Below, one piece after another: positions 9,441 through 18,148 of a stretch of 64,000 nt of DNA. The first letter of the stretch is position 1. Every line of letters starts with the position of its first letter. Below the pieces are notes generated by a model. The model searched no databases and had not been told where the DNA came from. It was given only the letters and a program-made list of their open reading frames with translations. The position numbers and the translations under genes are program-made. The DNA lies in NCBI RefSeq assembly GCF_003434055.1, contig NZ_QVEX01000004.1, positions 299,831 through 363,830 of the forward strand, written 5' to 3'. This stretch comes from Enterocloster aldenensis (GTDB taxonomy: Bacteria > Bacillota > Clostridia > Lachnospirales > Lachnospiraceae).

Positions 9441-10532
9441 ATGAAAACACATACAACTACACCAAAACAGGACGGTTTCAGGATGCCGGGAGAATTTGAG
9501 CCCCATGACGGGTGCTGGATTATCTGGCCCGAACGTCCGGATAACTGGAGACTGGGCGCCAAACCGGCCCAGAAGGTTTTTGTGGAAGTGGCAAAGGCCA
9601 TCAGCCAGTTTGAACCAGTGACCGTGTGCGTAAGCAATGCCCAGTATGACAACGCCAGGTCCCAGCTTCCTGAGGAGGTGCGTGTGGTGGAAATGTCCAC
9701 CGATGACTCCTGGATCCGTGACTGCGGCCCTACTTTTGTGACCAATGGATCTGAAGTCAGGGGCGTGGACTGGTCCTTTAACGCATGGGGCGGACTGGTG
9801 GACGGACTGTATTTCCCATGGGATAAGGATGACCATGTGGCCAGGAAGGTCTGCGACATTGAGCGCAAGGACAGATACCGTCTGGATGACTTTGTCCTGG
9901 AAGGCGGCTCCATCCATGTGGACGGGGAGGGCACGCTGATTGTCACGCAGGAGTGTCTTTTAAGCGAAGGAAGGAACTCCCATCTCACAAAGGAAGAGAT
10001 TGAGGGGGTGCTGAAGGAGTACCTGAACCTGGAGAAAATCATCTGGATCCCGCTTGGCATTTACAATGATGAGACCAACGGGCATGTGGATAATATCATC
10101 CATTATATTGCCCCGGGAGAGGTAATCCTTGCATGGACCGACGACAAGGATGACCCACAGTATGATATCTGCCAGAAGGCATACGCCGTGCTGAGCACCG
10201 AGACAGACGCCAAGGGGCGCAGGCTTAAAATCCACAAGCTGATGCTTCCCAGGAACATCCTTATCACAAAAGAGGAAAGCGAGGGCGTGGACGCTGTGGA
10301 CGGGACGCTTCCGCGCATGGAGGGCGACAGGCTGGCTGCTTCCTATGCAAACTTCTATATTGCAAACGGCGGAGTGGTATTCCCCATGTTCCATGATGAG
10401 AATGATGAGCAGGCCAGGAAGACATTGGAAGCATGTTTCCCGGACCGCAGGGTGGTAGGGCTTTACGCCAGGGAAATCCTGTTGGGCGGCGGCAACATCC
10501 ACTGTATTACACAGCAGCAGCCAAAGGCATGA
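9441..10532 (+). CDS. aguA: Agmatine deiminase
   Basis: 363 residues, ATG after GAGGAAGG, 19 bp behind the antiporter gene. It starts with the family opening [27 protein letters not shown] and ends with [13 protein letters not shown], whose Cys (about residue 355) is the catalytic nucleophile of this guanidino-modifying enzyme family. The middle carries [15 protein letters not shown] and [10 protein letters not shown], the Asp and His/Glu regions of the active site. It hydrolyses agmatine to N-carbamoylputrescine and ammonia in the cytosol, feeding AguB. Full length, no defects. Confidence 0.95.
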   Translation: MKTHTTTPKQDGFRMPGEFEPHDGCWIIWPERPDNWRLGAKPAQKVFVEVAKAISQFEPVTVCVSNAQYDNARSQLPEEVRVVEMSTDDSWIRDCGPTFVTNGSEVRGVDWSFNAWGGLVDGLYFPWDKDDHVARKVCDIERKDRYRLDDFVLEGGSIHVDGEGTLIVTQECLLSEGRNSHLTKEEIEGVLKEYLNLEKIIWIPLGIYNDETNGHVDNIIHYIAPGEVILAWTDDKDDPQYDICQKAYAVLSTETDAKGRRLKIHKLMLPRNILITKEESEGVDAVDGTLPRMEGDRLAASYANFYIANGGVVFPMFHDENDEQARKTLEACFPDRRVVGLYAREILLGGGNIHCITQQQPKA

Positions 10533-10632
10533 GCGGTTACGCACAGAGGATAGGGATACCGGGCCGGACGTAAGGACAGGCAAGGATAACTGACAGAAAA
10601 GAATAGCTGACAGAAAAGGGAGAGGGTATATT

Positions 10633-11574
10633 ATGTCAAGAATCGTAATAGCCCTGGGCGGCAATGCCCTGGGCAATACGCCGAAGGAGCAGCAGGAGCG
10701 CATTGACAATGCGGCTCCGGCCCTTATCGGACTTATAAAACAAGGGCATGAGATCATCATCAGCCATGGAAACGGCCCCCAGGTGGGGATTATACGCCAG
10801 GCGTTTGACACTGCAAGCGCGGTGGATGGAAAGGTTCCGGCCTTTGAACTGCCGGAGTGCACGGCCATGAGCCAGGGATACATCGGGTTCCATCTGCAGA
10901 AGGGGATTAAGAAGGAGCTGCGCCGGGAGGGCATGCCCTGGCATGTGGCAACCGTGGTGACGCAGATTGTGGTTGATAAGGAGGACCCTGCCTTCTTAAA
11001 TCCAACCAAACCCATTGGCAGTTTTTACCCGGAGGACGAGGCACTTAAGATGATGGCGGAAAATCCGGGCCTGTGTATGAAGGAAGACGCGGGCAGGGGC
11101 TACCGGCAGATGGTGGCTTCACCAAAACCCATGGATATCGCGGAAAAGGATTCCATTTTGAATCTTCTGGACCATGAGTTCATTGTCATTGCCTGCGGCG
11201 GAGGCGGGATTCCGGTGGTGCTGGATGAGAACGGGGATTATGAAAGCGTGCCGGCTGTCATAGACAAGGATTTTGCCTCGGCCAGGCTGGCGGAGCTGGT
11301 GGATGCGGACTATCTCTTTATCCTTACGGCCGTGGACCGCGTGGCTGTCAATTACGGAAAACCTGACCAGAGGGAGCTTAGGGAGATTACGGTGCAGGAA
11401 GCGGAACGCTTATGCAGCCAGGGCCACTTTGCGCCGGGCAGCATGCTTCCCAAGGTAGAGGCGGCCATGGAATTTGCCCGCGGCAAAAAGGGCAGGAAAT
11501 CGGTAATCGCATCCCTGGAAAAGGCTCCGTTAGCCATGATTGGGGAGAGCGGGACCAGGATTGTCCTTGGATGA
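10633..11574 (+). CDS. aguC: Carbamate kinase
   Basis: 313 residues, ATG after GGGAGAGGG. The N-terminus IVIALGGNALG and the motifs SHGNGPQVG and GGGGIPVV are diagnostic of carbamate kinases in the amino acid kinase fold. The enzyme transfers phosphate from carbamoyl phosphate to ADP, yielding ATP, CO2 and ammonia, the energy-yielding end of the agmatine pathway. It is separated from aguA by 100 bp containing a 12-bp direct repeat (CTGACAGAAAAG twice, 16 bp apart, about 10590-10617) but no obvious terminator. It could equally be named arcC; aguC is used because of the operon. The stop abuts the LysR remnant. Confidence 0.93.
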   Translation: MSRIVIALGGNALGNTPKEQQERIDNAAPALIGLIKQGHEIIISHGNGPQVGIIRQAFDTASAVDGKVPAFELPECTAMSQGYIGFHLQKGIKKELRREGMPWHVATVVTQIVVDKEDPAFLNPTKPIGSFYPEDEALKMMAENPGLCMKEDAGRGYRQMVASPKPMDIAEKDSILNLLDHEFIVIACGGGGIPVVLDENGDYESVPAVIDKDFASARLAELVDADYLFILTAVDRVAVNYGKPDQRELREITVQEAERLCSQGHFAPGSMLPKVEAAMEFARGKKGRKSVIASLEKAPLAMIGESGTRIVLG

Positions 11575-11868
11575 TCAGGCGGATATTGATACGCACAGGT
11601 CGATGAACAGCTGCATCAGGGGGCTGAGCCATTTGTTTTTATGATGGACGCAAACCGCTGTGATGGTCTTATCCCCAATATCAGTATGTATTGCTTCTAA
11701 TTCCCCGGTTCCCAGTTCCTCCTCTACCGTGAATGTTGGCAGATACGAAATACCCACATTGTTTTTTACAAGATTTTTAATGGTTGGAATACTCCACAGC
11801 TCAATGGTATGGTCAAGGATAATGTTTTTTTCCCGGAGATACTGCTCGAAAATCTGCCGGAAGATGGG
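11575..11868 (-). pseudogene. C-terminal remnant of a LysR-type regulator
   Basis: About 97 residues of a LysR effector-domain C-terminus read on the minus strand (from HPIFRQIFEQYL through TIKNLVKNNVGISYLPTF to the end SPLMQLFIDLCVSI). The final subdomain features (GISYLP, KWLSP) match the intact LysR at 54294-55193 in style. The helix-turn-helix and roughly 200 N-terminal residues are missing: upstream of about 11870 the frame continues only as antisense of the GNAT remnant. The stop codon abuts the carbamate kinase stop. A truncated, presumably non-functional fragment. Confidence 0.75.
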
Positions 11869-11871
11869 ATG

Positions 11872-12093
11872 GCGGATTCTGCTTTCCGGCTGATTGAAGG
11901 AATCTGCAGGCAGAATATGGTTTCCATCATCCGCGCGGACACGGATTTCCCCAACACACGCATGCAGCACATATTGATAAAAAACGGATATGTTAACTGC
12001 GGGACAGTTACTTTTAAAGGCGGCCCGAAGCTTGCATATGATAAGATCCTGAAGGTCGGGGAGGGGCCATGTAAGGAAATCTGCTTGCCATGA
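11872..12093 (+). pseudogene. C-terminal remnant of a GNAT N-acetyltransferase
   Basis: The plus-strand frame from about 11872 reads ADSAFRLIEGICRQNM, then IRADTDFPNTRMQHILIK, NGYVNCGTV and PKLAYDKIL. This is the GNAT C-terminal half: the helix after the acetyl-CoA loop, the N.rMqhilikNGY motif and the closing strand with AYdKil. The N-terminal half with the acetyl-CoA P-loop is absent; before 11872 the frame is antisense of the LysR remnant. About 73 residues remain of a normal 160-180. No ribosome binding site precedes any usable start, so I treat it as a dead fragment. Confidence 0.7.
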
Positions 12094-12114
12094 ACCACTA
12101 ACTTATAGTATAAT
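12085..12114 (+). promoter_or_regulatory. Promoter of the diaminopimelate dehydrogenase gene
   Basis: TTGCCA (12085-12090), an 18-bp spacer and a perfect TATAAT (12109-12114) lie about 40 bp before the ATG at 12153, which has an AAAGGAGTG ribosome binding site. The -35 box overlaps the last codons of the GNAT remnant. Confidence 0.65.
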
Positions 12115-12152
12115 TTACAAAAATTAAATCCAATACAAAGGAGTGTTCTTAC

Positions 12153-13139
12153 ATGACAATCAGAGTTGGAATTTTAGGATACGGTAATCTGGGCAGGGGT
12201 GTGGAGTGTGCGGTTAAACACAATCCGGACATGGAACTGGCAGCTGTTTTTACAAGAAGGGATCCTGGCAGCCTGACCATCCTGACAGAGGGGGCAAAGG
12301 TTTTATCTGCCGGGGACGCGCCTTCCATGAAGGATGATATCGATGTGATGATCCTCTGCGGAGGCAGCGCCACGGATCTTCCAAAACAGACGCCGGACAT
12401 GGCAAGGTATTTTAACGTCATTGACAGCTTTGACACCCATGCCAACATCCCGCAGCACTTTGACGCGGTTGACAAGGCCGCAAAGGAGGGCGGACATGTA
12501 GGAATCATTTCCGTGGGCTGGGATCCGGGCATGTTCTCCCTGAACCGCCTGTATGGGGCAGCCATCCTGCCTGGGGGGAAGGATTATACCTTCTGGGGCA
12601 AGGGCGTGAGCCAGGGGCATTCGGATGCCATCCGCCGGATTCAAGGGGTAAAGGACGCCAGGCAGTACACCATACCGGTGGAGGACGCCCTGAAAGCCGT
12701 GAGAAGCGGCACAGGGCCGGACCTTACCACCAGGCAGAAACATACCAGGGAATGCTTTGTGGTGGCGGAAGACGGCGCCGATAAAAAGGCCATTGAAGAG
12801 GCAATCGTGACCATGCCTAATTATTTTGCGGACTATGACACGACCGTCCATTTCATATCAGAGGATGAACTGATGCGCGACCATGCCGGAATCCCTCATG
12901 GAGGATTTGTCATCCGCACAGGAAGGACGGGCTGGGAGGATGAAAACAGCCATGTGGTTGAGTACAGCTTAAAGCTGGACTCCAATCCGGAGTTCACAGC
13001 ATCCGTCATAACCGCATATGCCAGGGCGGCGTACAGGCTGAGCCGTGAAGGGCAGACGGGCTGCAGGACCGTATTAGACATTGCGCCGGCATATCTTAGC
13101 GCCCAGGATGGGGCTGAGCTTAGGAAACACCTTCTGTAA
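12153..13139 (+). CDS. ddh: meso-Diaminopimelate D-dehydrogenase
   Basis: 328 residues, full length. An N-terminal NADPH-binding Rossmann motif (GILGYGNLGRG, residues 6-16) is followed by FTRRDP and the segments DSFDTHANIP and GWDPGMFSLNRLY typical of Ddh. The enzyme makes meso-2,6-diaminopimelate directly from tetrahydrodipicolinate, ammonia and NADPH, a one-step branch to lysine and peptidoglycan precursors found in some clostridia and corynebacteria. Run in reverse it can degrade diaminopimelate. It is monocistronic, with its own promoter upstream and a terminator at 13402-13453. Confidence 0.95.
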   Translation: MTIRVGILGYGNLGRGVECAVKHNPDMELAAVFTRRDPGSLTILTEGAKVLSAGDAPSMKDDIDVMILCGGSATDLPKQTPDMARYFNVIDSFDTHANIPQHFDAVDKAAKEGGHVGIISVGWDPGMFSLNRLYGAAILPGGKDYTFWGKGVSQGHSDAIRRIQGVKDARQYTIPVEDALKAVRSGTGPDLTTRQKHTRECFVVAEDGADKKAIEEAIVTMPNYFADYDTTVHFISEDELMRDHAGIPHGGFVIRTGRTGWEDENSHVVEYSLKLDSNPEFTASVITAYARAAYRLSREGQTGCRTVLDIAPAYLSAQDGAELRKHLL

Positions 13140-13325
13140 GTGCGGGCAGGCCTGCATCATGCACCAATCCTTCCCGATCCTCATACCATAATACAAACGG
13201 ATATGGGGATTGGTCAAAATCCATTCCTGACATCCGTATCTATTGCACTGCATATATTGCTACAGTACAATCTGATCAGGCCTTAAAGTGGATGGAACAT
13301 CCATGGAGGAGCCGGGCCGCACCCA

Positions 13326-13361
13326 GGGTGTGTTTGAAAACCGTTTTCCGTCAGCTGGCGG
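13326..13361 (+). repeat. Dispersed intergenic element, copy A
   Basis: One of four related segments of about 35 bp in this window, each shortly downstream of a gene. The shared core reads GGGYGYGTYTGAAAA, a variable centre, then TTCCGTCAGCTG. This copy lies about 190 bp after ddh and 40 bp before a terminator. Copies B (28585-28620), C (32909-32940, inverted) and D (45153-45184, inverted) are listed separately. No coding potential. Confidence 0.5.
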
Positions 13362-13401
13362 GAATGAATCTTCCAACAGACCCTGGCGGCAGCAGGTAGG
13401 A

Positions 13402-13453
13402 AACACCTGCGGGACAGTCGTTTACTCGTATTGTCCTGCAGGTGTTTTTTTAT
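13402..13453 (+). terminator. Intrinsic terminator downstream of ddh
   Basis: A 15-bp stem, AACACCTGCGGGACA (13402-13416) with its complement at 13432-13446 (one G-U pair), around a 15-nt loop and followed directly by seven T's and TA. It ends the ddh transcript and lies about 40 bp before the cation efflux gene. The rest of the 13140-13490 gap holds dispersed repeat copy A and nothing else I can identify. Confidence 0.85.
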
Positions 13454-13490
13454 TATCCGGGCCGTGTACTGGTTTATGGGAGGGAAAGAT

Positions 13491-14618
13491 ATGACAGGAA
13501 CTGACTTCACAGGGGAGCACCTTATAGGGGAAAGCCGTACAGGGGAAAGCCATATGGGGGAAAGCCGTACAGGGGAAAGCCATATGGGGGAAAGCCATAT
13601 GGGGGAAAGCCGTACAAGGAAATTCCATACAGGAAAGCGCCGCAGAATAAAGCATCATACAGTAAAATATGATTCAAAAAAGTATCATGAATCAGAACGC
13701 CATCCAGCAAACAACCATCCGGCAGACAGCCGTACGGCCGGACATAAAGATACCGCCATGCACGTCTCAAAGGTCAGCATTGCGGTGAACGTGGTCCTGA
13801 CGTGCGGGAAACTGGCTGCCGGTATCCTGGGCCGCTCCCATGCCATGATATCTGATGCGGTCCATTCCGCATCGGATGTATTCAGCACCCTGATCGTGAT
13901 GGCGGGCGTATCCATGTCTGCAAAACAGTCAGACAAGGAACATCCGTACGGGCATGAACGGTTGGAGTGTGTGGCGGCGCTGTTCCTTGCCGTCATCCTG
14001 TGTGCCACAGGGCTGGGAATCGGCTTTGGCGCGGTAAGGGAAGTGGTATCAGGGGAAGTAAAGGACGCGGCCATACCAGGGCTTATGGCCCTGGCGGCAG
14101 CCATTGTCTCCATTGTGGTGAAGGAGTGGATGTACCGTTATACCATAAAAGCCGCTGATTCCATACATTCCAGTGCCTTAAAGGCTGATGCCTGGCATCA
14201 CCGCTCCGATGCCCTTTCCTCGGTGGGGGCGTTTGTGGGCATATGCGGGGCGCGGATGGGATTTGCCTTCATGGACCCTGCGGCCAGCATTGTAATCTGT
14301 ATATTCATCTGCAAGGCTTCCCTGGATGTGCTGCGGGACGCCCTGGACAAAATGGTGGATAAGGCCTGTGATGAGGAGACTGCGCAGGCTATAAGAAGGA
14401 CCGCGCTCGCACCCCCGGGGGTGGTGCGGATTGACGGCTTAAAGACACGGCTGTTCGGTCCAAGGATGTATGTGGATATTGAAATCGCGGTGGATGGGCG
14501 CCTGAACCTGCAGCAGGCCCATACCATTTCAAGGGAAGTACACGATATGGTGGAGGAACAGTTCCCCCAGGTAAAACACTGCGCTGTCCAGATTAATCCC
14601 CTTAACAGGGAGGGATAA
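13491..14618 (+). CDS. Cation diffusion facilitator transporter with repetitive N-terminal extension
   Basis: 375 residues from the ATG at 13491, which follows GGGAGGGAAAG; the longer frame starts inside the upstream terminator. Residues 1-85 are an unusual hydrophilic extension with pentapeptide repeats GES(H/R)(M/T) and many His. The CDF domain then begins at VSKVSIAVNVVLTC, with six membrane helices and the metal-site motifs DAVHSASD (helix 2) and HHRSD (helix 5), followed by a cytoplasmic ferredoxin-like domain (VRIDGLKTRLFGPRMYVDIEI, split in two: VRIDGLKTR and MYVDIEI). CDF proteins exchange Zn2+, Fe2+ or Mn2+ for protons. His-rich extensions in this family can bind metal; here that is inferred. 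Confidence 0.88.
   Translation: MTGTDFTGEHLIGESRTGESHMGESRTGESHMGESHMGESRTRKFHTGKRRRIKHHTVKYDSKKYHESERHPANNHPADSRTAGHKDTAMHVSKVSIAVNVVLTCGKLAAGILGRSHAMISDAVHSASDVFSTLIVMAGVSMSAKQSDKEHPYGHERLECVAALFLAVILCATGLGIGFGAVREVVSGEVKDAAIPGLMALAAAIVSIVVKEWMYRYTIKAADSIHSSALKADAWHHRSDALSSVGAFVGICGARMGFAFMDPAASIVICIFICKASLDVLRDALDKMVDKACDEETAQAIRRTALAPPGVVRIDGLKTRLFGPRMYVDIEIAVDGRLNLQQAHTISREVHDMVEEQFPQVKHCAVQINPLNREG
13512..13616 (+). repeat. 15-bp in-frame tandem repeat in the CDF gene
   Basis: Six perfect copies of GGGGAAAGC start at 13527, 13542, 13557, 13572, 13587 and 13602, exactly 15 bp apart, with a degenerate seventh at 13512. The six bases between copies alternate CGTACA and CATATG. Translation gives GESRT and GESHM units. 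Because the unit is a multiple of three, slippage would change protein length without a frameshift. A single-gene coding repeat, not a CRISPR array. Confidence 0.9.
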
Positions 14619-14742
14619 GGATATCCTGGGAAAAGGGACGGATTGTGTTTGACGAACAGGCTGGGATTATCTATACTGAAAGCATGTCCGAAGGACGCTA
14701 TAAACGGATAAAAAAGTATGACACGGGAGAATATAAGATACG

Positions 14743-16761
14743 ATGACAGAATGGAAAAAAACAATATGCCCTTATGACTGCCCCACCTCCTGCGGCCTGC
14801 TGGTGAAAACAGACGGAACCCGGATATTGGAGGTTAAAGGGGACCCGGACCATCCTGCAGCCCATGGACTGATCTGCAGGAAAATGCACGGTTATGCGGA
14901 TTCCATCCATTCACCCAACCGGATCCTCACCCCCATGAGGCGGGCTGGAAAAAAGGGGGAGGGCAGGTTTGTGCCTGTTTCCTGGGACGAAGCCATATCA
15001 GAGATAACCGGAAGATGGAAGGAAATCCTCAGCCGGGACGGAGGGGACGCCATCCTTCCGTTTTACTACTCAGGGGTCATGAGCGTGATCCAGCGCAAGT
15101 GCGGGGATGCTTTTTTTAACAAAATGGGGGCTTGTTCACTGGTCAGGACATTGTGTTCCTCGGCCAAAGGCGCCGGATATGAGGCTGTCATGGGACGCAC
15201 CGGATGCCTGGATCCCCGGGAGCTGGAACACAGCAGTTTCCTTTTGGTCTGGGGCAGCAATATGAAAGCTACCAGGATCCAGTCCATGCCGGTTCTGGCC
15301 GGTATGAGGAAGGCTGGAAAACGTGTGGTGTTAATAGAATCATGCGCAGAGGATATGGCGCCGTACTGCGATGGGACCGTGCTCATACGGCCTGGTACGG
15401 ACGGCGCCCTTGCGCTGGCCATGATGCATGTGCTTGTAAGGGAAGGGCTGGCTGCCGAAGACTACCTTTGTGAACGGGCATGGGGCTATGCTGCGTTCAG
15501 GGAGACACTGCCCCTGTATACGCCTGAGTGGGCAGAGGGGATAACCGGGGTCCCGGCAGACGTGACAGAGGCCCTGGCCATGGAATATGGCCGCGCATCC
15601 CGGCCAGCCATCATGCTAGGAAGCGGTCCCTCCCGTTATGGGAACGGCGGTATGACCGTGCGGCTGATTACCATACTCTCTGCCTTAACCGGGGCATGGG
15701 GCAGGCCCGGAGGCGGACTGTGCGGGTGCAATCCCGGTATTGGTCCCTGCGTGGACGATACCATTGTGACACGGCCTGATTTCAGGACCGGGCAGGGCAG
15801 GAAGGTAAACATCAACCAGCTGGCCAAAGCCCTGAACGGGGCCCATGGACAGGCTCCCATTAGAAGCCTTTATGTATATGGAAGTAATCCGGTGGGTTCG
15901 GTGAGCAGCCAGGCAGAAACAGTGAAGGGGCTTATGGGACAGGATCTGTTCACGGTTGTCCATGAGCGGTTCATGACCGACACGGCCAGGTATGCGGATA
16001 TCCTGCTGCCGGCCACATTTTCCGTGGAACAGTCAGACTGTTATCTGGCTTATGGCTACTGCACCTTCGGTACTGCTTACAAGGTCCTGGAGCCGGCAGG
16101 ACTCTGTAAGAGCAACTGGGATACGTTCCGCCTCCTGGCCGGGGCAATGGGATATGAGGAGGCGTATTTTAAGAACACTGAGGAGGACATGGTGAAGGAA
16201 CTTCTGGCCCATCCAGGACCAGGGCTTGCGGCAGCATCCGCCGCGGACTGGAACCTTCTGGAAAGCGGCGGCGTCATTTCCACGCCCTTTGCGGACCACA
16301 TGGACTTTAAGACAGAAACCGGGAAAATCATGATTGTGAACCCGGGCCAGCCAGAGCCCATGCCGCGGTTTACATCTGCCCATGGCGGGGAATATCCCCT
16401 GCGTCTCATTGCCGTACCCAGTGGATACACCCTGAACTCCATTTTCCTGGAACGGGAGGACCTGACCGGGAAACGGGGGCCCATGGAACTTATGCTTCAC
16501 CCCATGGATGCGGCTTTACGCGATATCAGGGATGGGGATAAGGTGACGGCCTGCAACGACCTGGCCCAGGTGGAATTTACGGCCAGGCTTTCAGGGCGGA
16601 TGGCGCGGGGGGCAGTGGCAGTTACCGGTGTGTACGGCATGTCCGCGTCTGGATCAGGCCTGCTGGTCAATGCCCTTCACCACCAGCGCCTGTCTGATAT
16701 AGGGGAGGCGACCACGCTCAATGACAATACCGTTGAGGTGCGGCCTGCATTTTATCCGTAA
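14743..16761 (+). CDS. Molybdopterin-dependent oxidoreductase (DMSO reductase superfamily), orphan catalytic subunit
   Basis: 672 residues, full length. Cys9, Cys13, Cys17 and Cys45 (CPYDCPTSC ... GLICRK) form the N-terminal [4Fe-4S] motif CX3CX3CX27C. The next domains carry the bis-molybdopterin-binding segments (LVWGSNMKATR, SGPSRYGNGG, YVYGSNPVGS, FMTDTARYADILLP) and a C-terminal dinucleotide-binding barrel (VTACNDLAQVEFTARLSG). The usual molybdenum ligand position falls near LCSSAK (138-142), so Cys138 or a neighbouring Ser is the candidate ligand. There is no Tat signal, so it is cytosolic, and no electron-transfer or membrane subunit lies next to it. Substrate unknown. It follows the CDF gene by 124 bp. 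Confidence 0.88.
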   Translation: MTEWKKTICPYDCPTSCGLLVKTDGTRILEVKGDPDHPAAHGLICRKMHGYADSIHSPNRILTPMRRAGKKGEGRFVPVSWDEAISEITGRWKEILSRDGGDAILPFYYSGVMSVIQRKCGDAFFNKMGACSLVRTLCSSAKGAGYEAVMGRTGCLDPRELEHSSFLLVWGSNMKATRIQSMPVLAGMRKAGKRVVLIESCAEDMAPYCDGTVLIRPGTDGALALAMMHVLVREGLAAEDYLCERAWGYAAFRETLPLYTPEWAEGITGVPADVTEALAMEYGRASRPAIMLGSGPSRYGNGGMTVRLITILSALTGAWGRPGGGLCGCNPGIGPCVDDTIVTRPDFRTGQGRKVNINQLAKALNGAHGQAPIRSLYVYGSNPVGSVSSQAETVKGLMGQDLFTVVHERFMTDTARYADILLPATFSVEQSDCYLAYGYCTFGTAYKVLEPAGLCKSNWDTFRLLAGAMGYEEAYFKNTEEDMVKELLAHPGPGLAAASAADWNLLESGGVISTPFADHMDFKTETGKIMIVNPGQPEPMPRFTSAHGGEYPLRLIAVPSGYTLNSIFLEREDLTGKRGPMELMLHPMDAALRDIRDGDKVTACNDLAQVEFTARLSGRMARGAVAVTGVYGMSASGSGLLVNALHHQRLSDIGEATTLNDNTVEVRPAFYP

Positions 16762-16838
16762 ATGTATAAAATACCATTTTCAGGTACATACTGTTATTGG
16801 GTATAAGCCAAATGTCCACAATAAGGAGGTTAACATCT

Positions 16839-17045
16839 ATGGGAAATAAGGCTTTAGATTGTACAGCCCTGACAGTAAGCCTGATTGGGGCGATTAACTG
16901 GGGACTGGTTGGATTTTTTAACTTTAACCTGGTATCATGGATTTTCGGAAATGCTTCCTGGATTACCAGGGTCATTTATGCGCTGGTCGGGCTGTGCGGC
17001 CTGTATCTGATTACATTCTATTCACGTACAGGACAGGAAGCATAA
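16839..17045 (+). CDS. DUF378 family small membrane protein
   Basis: 68 residues from the ATG at 16839, preceded by AAGGAGG; the longer frame from 16797 has no site. Two membrane helices are visible: SLIGAINWGLVGFF and ITRVIYALVGLCGLYLI. The IGAINWGLVGF motif is the DUF378 signature (YuzA-like). Function unknown; in other genomes these are short inner-membrane proteins. It stands alone between a promoterless-looking 77-bp gap and a terminator. Confidence 0.85.
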   Translation: MGNKALDCTALTVSLIGAINWGLVGFFNFNLVSWIFGNASWITRVIYALVGLCGLYLITFYSRTGQEA

Positions 17046-17061
17046 CAGGATACAGTAAAGG

Positions 17062-17119
17062 CAGGAACCTGCGGACACCGGATTGTGAAGACAAGCCGGC
17101 GCATCCAGGTTCCTGTTTT
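17062..17119 (+). terminator. Terminator-like hairpin after the DUF378 gene
   Basis: CAGGAACCTG (17062-17071) pairs perfectly with CAGGTTCCTG (17106-17115), followed by TTTT. The 34-nt loop can form an inner CCGG/CCGG stem. The T tract is short, so termination may be partial. Confidence 0.6.
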
Positions 17120-17224
17120 CGGTATGGGGTGATGGACAGGATCCGGGCGCAGGTGTTATAATGGAAGAAAATGCACCGGCATCAGCGCCGGACAGGCGAT
17201 TGGATCCATCAATGGAGGCGGGAT

Positions 17225-18118
17225 ATGAGGAAAGCGGCAAAAACAAGGCGGATATTGGCACTTACACTGCTCTGCTCCCTGTTCCTGTGCATCACTGCAT
17301 ATGGGAACTGGAAGAATGAAGGCGGACAGTGGCACTATTATGACAGCAGCGGACAGATGGTGCGCAATGATTTTAAGAAGTCCGGCAATTCCATGTTTTA
17401 TCTGGATGAAACCGGCAACATTGCCAGGAACTGCGAAAAGGTAATCGGCAATTACCTGTATCAGTTTGATGCAGACGGGAAATTCACGCGTTCCAAGCTG
17501 GGGGCGGACGGCCAGCCGGAATACCTGGAAGGGGATTATGCCCTGAACCACCGCCAGCAGTATCTGAACAAAAAGGCCAACCCCTATAATGACAACCAGG
17601 TCATACAGTGGTTTAATGCAACCTATGCCATCCTTACAAAGCACAACAGCTATAATATACGGGCCTATGGCGGCGAACTGCTGCTGTCAGGCGTGGAGGG
17701 TGAGGATGATGGCTTCACCGATGATTACATAAAGGAAAAAAACAGGAAGATGCTGTCAGAAAGCTGGGGGGTCACAGACCGGTCCGGCGCGGACGCGGTC
17801 CTTTTGCGGCTGCTGGAGTCAGCCAGGGCCACAGGCTCTGCGTGGGATTACAGCCGTGCCATGTCAAATCTGGGCTTTTACTATCTGGCAGGGTATTATA
17901 CGGTCACCGAGTCCCTGGACCGTTCCCTGGAGGTAGCCAAAGCCATACAGCAGACCTATGGCTCCTGGGATGAATTCATTGCCAGTTATCTGGAAGGATA
18001 TGATGCGTGGGCCGGGGAAGAGGCGGAAAACAGGAATTCCATCTATGAGGGACTGAAGGGCAGCGCCTTTAATCCCTATGCCGTGGACTGGAACCTGGAA
18101 CTGAAAAAGACCTGGTAA
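17225..18118 (+). CDS. Secreted cell-wall-binding-repeat protein
   Basis: 297 residues from the ATG at 17225 (AATGGAGGCGGG upstream; the longer frame is unsupported). A signal peptide covers about 1-29 (basic KAAKTRR, hydrophobic LALTLLCSLFLCITAYG). Next come choline-binding-like repeats (WKNEGGQWHYYDSSGQMVRN, then SGNSMFYLDETGNIARN) that typically dock to cell wall polymers, over residues 30-100. The remaining 200 residues (from LEGDYALNHRQQYLNKKANPY) match nothing I recognise; they are Tyr/Asp-rich and probably helical. Surface location is inferred; function unknown. Confidence 0.75.
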   Translation: MRKAAKTRRILALTLLCSLFLCITAYGNWKNEGGQWHYYDSSGQMVRNDFKKSGNSMFYLDETGNIARNCEKVIGNYLYQFDADGKFTRSKLGADGQPEYLEGDYALNHRQQYLNKKANPYNDNQVIQWFNATYAILTKHNSYNIRAYGGELLLSGVEGEDDGFTDDYIKEKNRKMLSESWGVTDRSGADAVLLRLLESARATGSAWDYSRAMSNLGFYYLAGYYTVTESLDRSLEVAKAIQQTYGSWDEFIASYLEGYDAWAGEEAENRNSIYEGLKGSAFNPYAVDWNLELKKTW

Positions 18119-18148
18119 ATATCATTTGGAATATGGAGGGAGCAGGGT

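Noticed and set aside
13512..13616. CRISPR array
   Set aside because: Units of 15 bp without spacers of unique sequence, in-frame within a CDF gene; no cas genes in the window.
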